NCBI GenBank assembly: GCA_963457665.1
Contig: OY735202.1
Coordinates: 47,120,401-47,184,400, forward strand
Direction of reading: 5' to 3'
DNA from: Thysanoteuthis rhombus
Lineage: Eukaryota > Mollusca > Cephalopoda > Oegopsida > Thysanoteuthidae
Length of the DNA: 64,000 bases
The position numbers and the translations under genes are program-made. The notes below the pieces were generated by a model. It was given only the letters and a program-made list of their open reading frames with translations, did no database searches and had not been told where the DNA came from. Position 1 is the stretch's first letter, and every line of letters starts with the position of its first letter. Of this stretch, positions 23,577 to 34,789 are shown one piece after another.

Positions 23577-24279
23577 GTGATGACTGGAGTTAATTTCACC
23601 TAAGCTTCGATATGATATGATGCAATTCATGATTCATTCTGTCGGACCAAATATGTCCATTCCTTGCAATCATTTTTACGGCACGGGTGAGCTAGTATAT
23701 TCAATATCACCAAGAAAGTTTTTCGGAGTTACTTTCATCTGGCGAGTGTCTGGATATAAACATATGTTTGAGTTACTGGATTTGTGTTCATATGCGAATT
23801 CCATACTGATATAAGCACTGACGAATATTAAAATTCTCCGACTGACGTCGACATCCTGTGGTAGAAAACGATGATGCAATTTCCGTAAAAGATTTCCTAC
23901 ACCCTGCAAAGCAATTAATTAGATACGCTTATCGACCCACTGACATAATTAATTTCATCATCTCAAGGTTGAGAAAGGTTTCATGCTAACCAAACGCTGA
24001 CCCGCCCCTAGCTTTGAACTTATTGGAACGGGGTGTGTAAGGAAAATCTACTCTGTTTTCATCGGCTGGCTTAGTTCAGAAGTAAGAGTGAAGGACCGTT
24101 TGAGATGAGAAATTAGATTTTTTTTAAAACTTCAATCTGAGTCGAAGAGCTGGTGTTGACTTTGTTTTTCGACTGTAACAAGAACAATCCTCACCTAATT
24201 TAGAAGAGAAAACTGTTCATCGTTTGTCTCTTCGTGACGTTAGAGTAAATCGATACATAAAAGTAACATTTCCCCTACC

Positions 24280-24345
24280 TTGTTTGGAGTTACGATCACG
24301 TAATCGGCAGGCGGTTCTTTTACCGACTGGCAAGCCTTACATATC
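24280..24345 (-). repeat. Possible tRNA-derived fragment
   Basis: The minus strand reads 'TTGCCAGTCGGTAAAAGAAC' (A-box-like) and about 25 bases later 'GATCGTAACTCC' (B-box-like). A short CGGT/ACCG hairpin lies across 24312-24325. The match is weaker than at 22078 or 23400. The tail beyond 24280 is AT-rich and unremarkable. Confidence 0.3.
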
Positions 24346-24707
24346 CATGAAAATGTGTGTAACAAATACTTACGGGTTTATTTCAGTTTAATGAATAAAA
24401 TGCATTTATATTTTATTTCATCTTGTGTATTTTACGGACCAGATTCAGTTTGCCTTATGAATGTTCCTTTTTCGACAATTTCTGACAAGTATTGATGTAT
24501 CAGGATGTTTTCCATGAATCAGATTTCCCAACCATTTTTATAGGATCGAGAGTTTTTCTAAGGTCTGCATTTTCTTATTAAAAAAAAAAAGACGCCCAAA
24601 TAGCTTACACAAATACACAAAAATGGTCCAAAACCTGCCCCAAATAGCTAAAATGTTTTCTCAGGGGTGTGGTTGGAAATCCTCTTACGTTTGGAGAGAA
24701 GCACTTT

Positions 24708-24760
24708 TCAGACCAGAGGTTCCCAACCTAGGATCCGTGGGTACCTCTTTAGGTTTGTTG
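24708..24760 (+). mobile_element. Possible hAT-type terminal sequence
   Basis: The phrase 'agaggttcccaaccta' followed by 'ggatccgtgggtacc' resembles the terminal inverted repeats of animal hAT elements (CAGNGGTTCCCAACC..GGTCCGNGG). I found no matching inverted end within 1 kb, so the element boundary is unknown. Confidence 0.35.
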
Positions 24761-25261
24761 TTCCCAGCCTGGGAAACAGACATCACACAACATAGAATCG
24801 GAACTATACTGAGTATGTGTAACCTTTTTTTACTCTTATCTGGTGGATACCTACGTCTGAATTGTCAGTATCAAAATCAAGATCCGAGTGCCATCCTCTG
24901 GCGAGCACGTAGAAACGGGTGGCTAAATCTTTCAGTATGATTTGCATTCATTAGGGAGCAGCATTGACCTTTACCGATTTTACCGACTAATTAGGAAAAT
25001 TTAAATCGATTATTTTTCCTACACTCAGACTTGAGACCATTCCAGGAGCCCAACTGAACGATTTTCTGAGCATAAAATCGATCTCAAGCCATTGACAGCA
25101 GAATAAAAAAAATACCGTTAGCAATCAAAGCAAAGATACATCCAAATTGTGCGTCAAGCTAGAGACACCACTGACCAAATATATGTACGTTTAACAACCA
25201 TTTCGATAAAACGAGTAAGTTAAATTCTCTTCGATACACAAATTCACTTTATTTTGATACA

Positions 25262-25345
<84 letters not shown>
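25262..25345. repeat. (TA)n microsatellite
   Basis: About 40 TA dinucleotides with a single T insertion near 25280. The overlapping Tyr-Ile open frame is its translation. Confidence 0.95.
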
Positions 25346-25346
<1 letters not shown>

Positions 25347-25349
25347 AAT

Positions 25350-26070
25350 ACTTTATTTCAATGTTATTGTAAAACGTATCAGTTACGCTCGTGCCCTAAA
25401 ACGTTTTATTTACAACATAGAATTAAGGATTCGAGCACACAAGCTTTAACACCGTGGAAAAAAAAGGAAGATTACTCATCTTGCTGTAACTTGATAATGT
25501 AAAGAAGGTGCAAAATGGTTATCAACTTGGAAATAGCAATCGACGAACCGAGTTCCAATTTCGATCGAGACTTTTTATATCACAATTACATCAATGCATT
25601 TAGGTAAAGAGCACGAAACTAACCCTCTTAACGCTCTTTTCAAACGCCAATCATCTTAATCATGCTCTTATCACAAGCACACCGAAACACTAGAAATTTT
25701 GCCGTCGAGTCAAGACAGTTTTTATGCTAATTATACCATATAACCCAATTCTGCATGTCACATGGTACTTGGAGATGAAACGGACACTGCCAAGTAACTC
25801 ATATTACCCTAGATGCCCATGAAGTCTGATTGAGAAATAAGCCCAGTCATGTTAAGGAGTCTCCCCTGCAGCTGGGACCATGCAATCTTGTGGGACCTGC
25901 ATCATATAATTTTTGAAAAAAAGATGAGCTTTGCCAAGTAACTCAGCTTACCGTTTGAAATGTTTTGAAGGGAATGATGTTAGGATTTTTGGAGCTCAGC
26001 ACAGCATAGCTCTTTGATGACCTCCTTCGATGGTCATGGATAGAAGTGAGGATGAAATAACAATGAAAGC
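25350..26070. other. No recognisable feature
   Basis: There are two similar short phrases, 'gccaagtaactca' (25790 and 25934), about 144 bp apart; nothing else is visible. Confidence 0.6.
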
Positions 26071-26074
26071 AAAA

Positions 26075-26283
26075 CAGTTCATCACGTGACTAATCTTTTT
26101 TGGCAGCATGCCGTTTTGGGGTGGTCAATAAAAAAAATTGGGAAGAGGGTTGATCTATGAATAAGTTACTCCTCTCGCCTTTTGTTGAGTAATGATCACT
26201 AGAAAAAAAAGTACGACCTTTTAAAGTAGCGAGCGTGAATGCTGCTGAAGACAATCTAGGGGACCAATTCAGCATAGGCTTGC
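26075..26283 (-). repeat. Family A dispersed repeat, copy 2 (3' half)
   Basis: The minus strand contains 'ATGCTGAATTGGTCCCCTAG', then the 'GATCATTACTCAACAAAAGG' and 'CATGCTGCCAAAA' blocks shared with the copies at 43.8, 57.8 and 62.7 kb, ending at 'TTAGTCACGTGATG'. The 5' half is absent. Confidence 0.75.
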
Positions 26284-26674
26284 TCCACTTTTTGTACTGT
26301 AAATTTTTTTTCTTTCAACCTTGTAAGTAATTTTTTCACTTCGACAAACATGTGCCTAGTTCCCGTTGAATTGTGCGGTTGATGATAGTCAATATTTACG
26401 CCTATAAACAGTATATATACTATATTTCAATCTGTTCCGTCAGAATTTCTGTCTCGGAATAGAATGTAAAGACATCTTTGTGTTTGTGGCTGGTTGGTAA
26501 ATAGTAATTACTTGGTTCTCTGTTATTGGATTCAACATTGTCTGTTGAAAAACGAAAACTCTACAGAACAGCAAAACAGAGCATGGGAGTCGTCATTCTT
26601 TTCTTATTGTTCTTTTCCAATTATCCATCTTATTAAAATGCACCATTGGGTTCCATTCACTTATTTGTTATTCC

Positions 26675-27020
26675 AGGTGGCTATTTTATCCACAAAGTTT
26701 ACTTTTTTTACTCATATACAATCTTCTGTCTGGTTTAAAAGTTTATATTCCTCAATCATAACAATATATTATTTACATCTGTACCTATTAGCAAGAAAAG
26801 TTGTTTGCTCGATTAGACTGAAGCAACTATCCCTAATAGGGGGGGTGCACACTTATTTCTAAATGTTTAAATGATAATATAATGAGCTAGAGAAAGGGTT
26901 CAATATTTAAACGACCCATCCTATGGAAGTCTCTCTCTTCGATTGTAACTTTTGGTCATATGTGCATTCTAATTAATTAGTTTCACAGGAAGTTACATCC
27001 ATCCGAGTGGAAAATGTAGC
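26675..27020 (+). repeat. Family D dispersed repeat, copy 1
   Basis: It matches 50142-50520 on the same strand. Shared words include 'tctggtttaaaa', 'tacatctgtacct', 'agcaagaaaa', 'aaatgtttaaatg', 'aaacgaccc' and 'tttcacaggaagt'. The 122-codon frame ending at 26862 has no counterpart in the other copy and is probably chance. Confidence 0.75.
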
Positions 27021-28479
27021 AACTTGCCCGACTCTCTTGTGCTACCTTTCAGCCAAAATGTCAATTCCATAATGAAAGAACGATACCATTTTGGATCCTT
27101 CAAGAGGTTTTTCAAGATCTTTGGAACTGCTCACCCAAAAGGAGTGTCACATAGAAGGAAACAATTGATAGTTTTGAGGTGACAGATTTGGAAATACGTT
27201 CTATGAGGAAGGACTTCCGTTCGCTACATTGTTTTTGAAACACGAAGACGGGCGTTTTTACGAAACAAAAATCTTATTCTTATTACATTTGTGTAGTTTT
27301 TAGATTCATATCAATTCTAGTTAGTCGATACAACTTTCAGTTCAGGTCAGAGTTTCTATAAAAACGATTAAAATCGAAAGGAAGGTAAAACTGATTTAAT
27401 TAAATTTGATTAAAAATTTTTTTGAATAATATGCTACAATGATAACAAAAATAACCTTGTTTAGAGACTAGTCATCATTTTTCTTTAGTATACCGCAGTG
27501 TTTTTGTTCTTCGGTCTCAAAATCTCTTTATATCATCTTCTCAAACAACTCCAGACACTTTCCAAGGATGTCGCCGCCAGGGAACAACGCAAATCTGTTG
27601 GAGAATTTTTTCAACAAAAATGAAAATTTGTACCGTATTGCTGTATCATTGGAAAAATTCTCAAACACAAACCTCCCCCAAAATCAGTAAATACAGTGAT
27701 AGAAAATTGAAATCCCCAATGATAATATCAAAGACAAGATTGTGTATCATGACTTTCATATTCTATTTTGTTAGTGTGGTCTCGTATTTTCTCCCCTGTG
27801 TTGAGGTACATATAGTATTTAGATCATCTTAGCTATATTTGCATTAGATTTACCACCCCATACGTTAGCAGACGGTTCCCATTTTTACTTCCATTTTACT
27901 TTCAATTCCCAGGAACTTTTACAAATATTCTTAGTGATTTCAATAAAGGTATATTCTTGATAAGAGTCAGTATTAAAATAAAAACCGGATCGTTGTTGTG
28001 GTTATGACGGAAGCCTTTCGCTACTAAGTTATTCGAATTCGTGCGTAGTCACCGAAGTTTTTTAAATCAGTTTTTATATATTTTAACAGTGTGAATTCGC
28101 TTGAATTTTATTTGAAATTCAAGATGGATTTCTTAACTAGTACCAGTTAGTTTAATGGCAATACTTAATGGGACAATACCCCAGACATTTTTAAAAGCAC
28201 TAGATTTTTCGTGCTGAGAAAGAAAGCAGTCAGATACAGACACAGACACTCCCGCACACTTCCTCTTAAAAATTCACATTTTTAATGTAAAGACATTATA
28301 CGTCACTATTGGTCCTATCGGTAAAAAAAAGAGAAAGAAAACAAAGAAAATTGGTGTTGTGCATAACGATATATATATACTTATCTACCTATCTCTGATG
28401 AAAAGTGCTACTATTTAATACTCTCGAAATAGGGTTAAAGTAGGAGAGCTGACGTGATTATTATAGGATTGAAATACAA

Positions 28480-28556
28480 ATTATTATTATTATGATGATC
28501 ATCATCATCATCATCATCTTCATCATCATCATCATCATTAATATTATTATTATTAT
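28480..28556. repeat. (ATT)n/(ATC)n trinucleotide repeat
   Basis: ATT, then ATC, then ATT triplets. The composition resembles the GAT tails of the LINEs but no LINE end is readable beside it; the poly-Asp frame is its translation. Confidence 0.85.
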
Positions 28557-28683
28557 AAAGATTAATAGTTGAAATAACACTGATCGGATCAAACGCGTCT
28601 TTCATGGCTGATAGTGGTAGATACATTGGGACGATATATGAATATTGTTTTAAAAAAATTGTAGTTCAACATTGCAAGATGAA

Positions 28684-28687
<4 letters not shown>

Positions 28688-28744
<57 letters not shown>
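28688..28744. repeat. (TA)n microsatellite
   Basis: It lies immediately before the readable part of the 28.7 kb LINE, so the microsatellite marks or created its 5' break. Confidence 0.95.
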
Positions 28745-28747
<3 letters not shown>

Positions 28748-29430
28748 ACCATGATAATAGATGGTGAAGCCTCAAAAGAAGTTAGGGAATACAATTACCA
28801 AAGTCAAGTGATAATATATCAAGATCATGGAAATGAAATGAGATGGCCCATAACGATGGACTGGAAAGCATTTGGTATGAATAAAGACTTACTAAAAAGC
28901 AAATTGCATGTAGGTTTAAAACGTAAAGTATACAATTATAATAAAAGCTATGAGGTATCGATGTGAAGCTTGGAAACACTCAGAATAGCTCAATAGAGGG
29001 CAATGGAAAGAGCATTGTCAGGAATGGCCCTTAATGATAGGAACAGGACAACATGAACATAGAAAAGGAACAGGCTGAAGGATATCACATAAGTAATCAA
29101 GCATCAAAAATAGATAAGGGCAGGGAACATAGCGGGAAGAATGGAAAAAAAGAACGGCGCAAAAAATAAAACTTCATTTGTGACTCAGATTATCGAAGGA
29201 GAGAAATGGCAGAAGAGAGCATTGGTCGAAGAGAGACAGTTGATATATAACGACTTGTGCCTGTGGGACAGTAAACGCTGTAGGAAAATGCCAGACAAAA
29301 TGAAGAGACAAGATAGACCTATTTGCAGTATTAGACATGGCAGATATTAGCGCGATCACGCTCGTCTTGGGGGTGGATAGAAAGGGCCTGTGTCCAGCAG
29401 TGGACATAACGACGACGATGATGATGATCA
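28745..29430 (+). mobile_element. LINE reverse transcriptase C-terminus with GAT tail
   Basis: Reading begins 'TMIIDGEASKEVREY' (homologous to 'TIRIEGEALKEVNEY' at 9.9 kb), then 'AFGMNKDLLKSKL' and 'GLKRKVYN', then 'AMERALSGMALNDRNR' (family: M-E-R-A-M-L-G-I-T-L-x-D-R). A decayed tail with 'LWDSKRCRKMP' follows, ending in GAT triplets at 29410-29428. The YADD core and everything upstream are missing, replaced by (TA)n. Stops break it in at least three places. The 120-codon frame from 28604 is a chance fusion of the (TA)n translation with this fragment. Confidence 0.85.
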
Positions 29431-29439
29431 TGATATTAC

Positions 29440-30380
29440 AACTACTTAGTGAAAGGAGTCTCCCTGATTGTTTGCTTGAAATCAGAGCCTCCTTTCTCCA
29501 GGGTTAATCAGTGATTGAATCATTAAATGCCAAGCCATAATGTTCCCCTTGTCTTTTCTGCTAATGCCAAGAAATGCATTCGTAAATCATGATCTGTGCA
29601 AGCATATGGGAAAAACAATGCGGGATACATGTGACGTGATGGACTTGCCAAAGAGTTCGATAGCCATTCATTGGCCCAGACTTGAATCGATCATATTTTC
29701 ACAAACATCTGGAACTGCAATGTATCTCGTCACCTCCATCTTCAAAGTGAATGCCGCTCAACAAATATCTGTTCTGCGAAAAGAATTTCCATTGTCGGAA
29801 GAAACGAATTATGGCGTTGGCGGGCGCTCGCAGATGGCAACGCGGTCATTTACAGACAAAACACGATTTCTTTCTAGCATTTAATTGTTTAACAGCTCTG
29901 AAGCCATAACCGTTACCGCTAACATCTGCTTTCAAAGCGCACATGATGGCGATCTCGTATTCCCGCCAAGTCAATAGAACGCACAAAAAATGCTGAAACA
30001 TTCATTGCTGTTCTGAAAGCCCTCGTTTTATCGATCATACCTCAGAGTTGTTGTGACAAAAGAGTATAATTACGGGGCTTGATGTTTTATGGGGAAAAGC
30101 TGGCAGGGCAGGACTCAAGTTACTTGTGAGGTGATGAGGGCCACAGACCGACCTACGCAGTCAAAGGACCAGAAAATATTATCATAATTAACTGCAACAA
30201 TTGTTAGAAATTTATCATGACAGAGTATCCAGTGTTTATTATATTTTAGCATTGCAATATATTTATATGTATGGATAAAGAAGCGAACACTGAATAGAAG
30301 AATAGTGTGCACTTGAAAATCACCAGGAAGGTGTGGAACAAGCCTCTGGTGGTATCATCCACAATTTGAAATATAATTGA
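29440..30380. other. Unclassified, slightly GC-richer stretch
   Basis: A 114-codon plus-strand frame at 29540-29884 ('NHDLCKHMGKTMRDTC', 'RLESIIFSQTSGTAM') is neither repetitive nor recognised. Composition rises in GC between about 29550 and 30110. I see no domain, splice sites or repeat match. Confidence 0.3.
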
Positions 30381-30382
30381 TT

Positions 30383-30384
<2 letters not shown>

Positions 30385-30446
<62 letters not shown>
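30385..30446. repeat. (TA)n microsatellite
   Basis: This array bounds family B copy 2 on its low-coordinate side. Confidence 0.95.
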
Positions 30447-30448
<2 letters not shown>

Positions 30449-30684
30449 TCCATAGGAATTGAGCACACTGGTGGATGAGGAATTTCTGTGTAAATAGATA
30501 TATTGCTTAAATTCAGCCTTACTGACTGTCCAGTTCCGTAGTCCTGAGGCAGGATATCGGCCTCCAGGTCTGATGTGAAGGTTTCAATTCTTCCTCACGG
30601 TACTGGATGGGATAATGGAAAGTCTATAGCCACATTGAAGAGATGTAATATATCGAAACAGCTATCTGTGAATGACAAAATAAC
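30447..30684 (-). repeat. Family B dispersed repeat core, copy 2
   Basis: Reverse complement of the core at 22983-23205, aligned end to end: 'gcctccaggtctgatgtgaa' against 'ttcacttcagacctggaggc', and 'atgggataatggaaagtcta' against 'tagactttccattatcccat'. It again sits between dinucleotide arrays. Confidence 0.8.
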
Positions 30685-30799
<115 letters not shown>

Positions 30800-30824
30800 C
30801 TAGAATGAATTACAGCTTTGAACA

Positions 30825-30975
30825 CCAAACTTTAAAAAGCGTTTTCAAAAATAGGTTTTTGTCAACTATTTCCCTTTATCTGTCAATGCAATGTATGTAA
30901 TTTTCTACAGTGTTTTTTTCTTCCTATTTCAAATATATTTTGTTATTATACCACAATGTATAAATTGTCTCATGT
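30825..30975 (-). repeat. Family F dispersed repeat, copy 3
   Basis: The minus strand reads 'ataataacaaaatatat', 'gaaaattacatac' and 'cattgacagat', matching the copies at 39.7 kb ('aataacaaactatatg', 'gaaaattgcataa', 'cattgacagatta') and 61.1 kb. Confidence 0.55.
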
Positions 30976-31310
30976 CGGGATAAACAGTTATGTACTATGT
31001 AACAGTTTTGGGTATTTTAAAAACAAAACAGTTATATGTACATGGCACCCCAGCAGTGTTGATTAAATACCATCTCCCTTTCTTATTATAAAGTTCATGT
31101 CATCCATGCAGTTCGTCATTTTATGTAAGGTATTACGTGTATTATCTTCAAGAATTGTCCGATTGATTTTTTGGTAACTTTTCATGTTGGTGAATGAGTT
31201 CTTTCGTAACAAGATAAACATTGTATAAAAATTCCTCAAGTTCATAAAGGTTTATTTCTCGTATTTTCGATCATCTTTGAAATGAAGAATTTCCCGTTGT
31301 TGGATTTGGC

Positions 31311-31366
31311 GTTTGTCTTACTTACTTTGTTACGAAGAGTTATAACCTATTGTTAAAGAATTCGTA

Positions 31367-31435
<69 letters not shown>

Positions 31436-31526
31436 AGTGTGTTTGTGTGTGTGTGTGTATGTGTGTGTTTGTCTTAATTACTATGTAACGGAGGATTATA
31501 ACGTACTATTAAAGAATTCGTATTTA

Positions 31527-31608
<82 letters not shown>

Positions 31609-31620
31609 ATGTAAATTAAC
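31311..31620. repeat. Tandem duplication, 156-bp period, with (TA)n(TG)n
   Basis: The phrase 'gtttgtctta' starts at 31311 and again at 31467. Each time about 60 similar bases follow (including 'aaagaattcgtatttaatat' in both) before a (TA)n(TG)n array. The unit was therefore duplicated together with its microsatellite. Confidence 0.85.
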
Positions 31621-31920
31621 CCTTGTCAATAATTCTCCCATGATTTCTTGACTACTGATGATGTACTACCTCCTTATTTTCGATGTAATTCTTCAGTAAA
31701 ATCATATTCAATGCATTTTTATTATATAATAATTTGCCATAAATTTATACATATAATGGCCCTATTCTGTGATGTTTTCATTGATTCCTGATCATTGACA
31801 ATCACTTTCTTGCTGATTTTCAATGCATTTCTATAGTAAAATCGTTGGCGATTCATTTACAATATTATTTATGCGATGCAATGTAATTACAATATTAATA
31901 TTACAGTCAACCCTCGTCCT

Positions 31921-31998
31921 TTTCTCTCTCTCCCTCTCTCTCTCCCTCTCTCCCTCTCCCCTCTCTCTCTCTCTCTCTCTATCCATCTATCTATCTCA
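31921..31998. repeat. (CT)n-rich microsatellite
   Basis: An imperfect CT/CCCT array that ends in a short ATCT run. Serine/leucine- and arginine/glutamate-rich frames across it are translations of the repeat. Confidence 0.9.
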
Positions 31999-33970
31999 GC
32001 ACGCTTGGGACTCATATCATGGAAATAGAGAAGTGGCGGAAGAGAGAGGGTTGAGTGTATGGAAATAAAAGAAACGCTAAAAGTAAAATGCCAAACAGAA
32101 ATATCAATGGATTCTTGGGCATTGTTTTTCTCTGCATAGATATAGTGCGTACATTGGTGATTTTGCTTTGCAGTCAATCTCTAGACCAGTTGACTTCAAT
32201 CTTCACCAAAAGTAGGGAAATAAACCCTTCATCGTTTGTCACGTAAAATTAAACGGATATATAAAATTGAAATTATCCGACAGTGATTTGAAATCACGAC
32301 GCAGTGATTGCGTGAATGCACTCTTACAAACTATGCCAAACTCACAAGTCTTCATTTACAGCGAATATACTCAATACTTAAAGTTTCCGGAATCATGTTC
32401 AGTCGGAAGAGACATAGTAATGGAGTTTGACCCTTCAGCAGTCAGGCTTGTTATACTTGTTGTCCATGTGAAAGTCGTGTTCTCAGAACTTTTAAGATTT
32501 GATGGCCAAGCCAGATGAGACATTTTATTGTTTCTCGTTGGTTATAAGGATCATAATTAATTACTCAGTACCAATGATACGAAACACTTTTTATCCACTT
32601 CTTCCACACCTGCAATGTCTTAGAGATCAACAATTTCGTTTAATGATTAGTGCTTATGTTCCAAATGCGTTGATATTTGTTACATATTGTTTTTAAATTT
32701 TGTCTTCTCAAACTTGTGAATTATACGAATGGTAACGCAAATTTCGATTAACTGGAAGTGTCAGTTCTGTCAACTGTGACAATACAGTGGAGTCACGCTT
32801 ATTGAAAGCAAAATAAAATATTACCAATGAGAATTGTTGGTAATTGCCCTTATTTATCCATACAATGAATCTTCAGCCTTAGAAATATAAGTTGAATACT
32901 CATATACTTTGACTGGTTAAATCATGATTAGAACCTACGAACGGATGATCAAATCATGTTACACTACGTACCAAATCAATTATCCAAGCGAGCAAGTGAA
33001 GCTAAGTGTGATCTAAATTATTCTGACGCTCGTTAAGTCTATCCACGCCTGAACAGCAAAACTGAATTCATTTAAAAATATTTATACAAATATAACACGA
33101 CTCTAAGAATGTCACAGGCTACAGAACCGATCCTCATTTTGTGAAAAAGTATATTTAAGAACATGAACACTGAATTCATTTAATGATCCTTCAGCTTCAG
33201 TCAAACGTTATTTGAGATGCGTTTAATATTTCGGCAGAAAAAAGGGTAAGCCATAAAAAATATTCACTTATTTTTTTGTCTTTCTCGGATCAATAACACA
33301 TTGTTCATAGAAAAAATTGTATTATCCGTAGATTGTACATTCATGTTGAAGTTTTAATATAATAATGCACATGAGTAGTTTGTGTATTCTTTGCATTTCG
33401 TTTTTTTTTGTCCTCATACTTTTAACCAGTATCGAAATTGGCTATGGATGCACAAAGGGGCAAAATATTTTTGTGCCTTAAAAAAAGCAAAATGCTGTAT
33501 GAGCTCTTTCACAATATAGGTAAGGGGGCCTCGATTGAACATTGTAAAATTTCACACTCATGCTTTCTTGAAACAATAATACATTGTTCCTAATCAAAGT
33601 TGTATTATAGCCATAGATTTTGCATTCATATTGGAGTTTTAATACGGTAATGTAGGTGAGTGTTTTGTAATTCTTTTGCATTCTTTCGTTTTGTGTCCTC
33701 GTATGACACAATGGAATCGAAGGTTATTTCGAAAAATGACACGATGAAAATGAAGAGTTAATTAGAAAAATACAAAACTGGAAATAAGAGGTTGAGTGCA
33801 CTGACAAATCAGAACTTTCATCCATAGGGGTTTTCGACGGAACGATTGTATGATTAATCACCTTTGTTTGAGAGGTTTGAAAATCCTTGAGTAGGGAAAA
33901 TAATTTTGCACTAATGTGTTGGGCAAGCAAGGCATGTACAGATTACAGATGTTTGATTATTAATCGCCGT
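31999..33970. other. No recognisable feature
   Basis: Small frames only. Two diverged copies of a phrase lie about 260 bp apart: 'gtattatccgtagatt' with 'cattcatgttgaagttttaa' (33330-33358) and 'gtattatagccatagatttt' with 'cattcatattggagttttaa' (33601-33642). This indicates an old tandem duplication of about 260 bp. Confidence 0.5.
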
Positions 33971-33971
33971 T

Positions 33972-34785
33972 GTTAGGAAAATATTTCTAGTTTCCGGGCA
34001 GGTAAATTAATTGCTAGGGGATCTAGCACCGCCTCTTGCCTATGCATATTTCCAAAGGAAAAACTATGGATTGCTAAGTTTAGAAAGATCTGAATGAAGA
34101 TTGCTTAGGCTAGAATGATTTCAATATTTGCCAGCCGAGAAGAGAAGAAATCAATCACGAACCCTTCAGCCTTTGGCCCCAGTCACAAGGGGACCGGTAA
34201 ATATATAACCCACCTATTTTTGAGTAAACAGAGATGGGTGCAGAAAAGCCGCCGGGACATTGCATAGAACTGTACGTTCCTTGTCACCACGAATATCCTG
34301 AGCCCAAGAAGATTATGTCTTTGGTTAACTTATACCAATATATATACCAAGAGAAACCAAGAGGATTCCCCGAACGAGTTATAATTTCGACGAGAGAATT
34401 TCGTTGAAGTTATACCAACAGACATACTGAGAGATATCAAGTAGATAATCTGAAAGACTGACTGATAGTCATTCCATAGTGTCCTCACCTGCATCAGAGT
34501 GTATTTTGACCAGTCAACTTGTAATAATACTGACGTAAATCTTGTAGCATATTTACACCCATTAATCCTTTTCAATTTGTGACGCCTCCGGGGTCTTTGT
34601 TCCAACGCCGCAGAGTCTTTGAGACGACAGTTACACCCCCTCGGATCTGGACAGACATGAGGTAGGGGCGACTTGAGGCTGAAATATAGCGACCAGTCAA
34701 CTACAGCTTGACCAGCGTCGCACTTCACCGATCGGCGAGGTGGGGGTACTGGCTCGGGGTGCTTGATCATACTTGTAAAATCTCA
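33972..34785. other. GC-richer unclassified segment, possible LTR
   Basis: Base composition changes abruptly to higher GC. On the plus strand, 33972-34560 starts TGTTAGG and ends at 'tttaca', with a TATA-like 'aaatatataac' near 34198 about 30 bases before a GC-rich stretch, features compatible with a solo LTR. Two diverged copies of a 75-base phrase ('ttataccaa' at about 34330 and 34405) lie inside it. The 146-codon minus-strand frame (34330-34770) contains 'MQVRTLWNDYQSVF' but matches no domain I know. No primer-binding site, gag or pol was found. It could equally be an exon-containing region. Confidence 0.25.
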
Positions 34786-34789
34786 CAGC

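Noticed and set aside
26494-26862. 122-codon plus frame
   Set aside because: It overlaps the family D repeat, and the other copy at 50.1 kb breaks the frame.
28604-28966. 120-codon frame joining Tyr-Ile repeats to an RT-like end
   Set aside because: Chance fusion across a microsatellite boundary; only the RT-derived part is meaningful.
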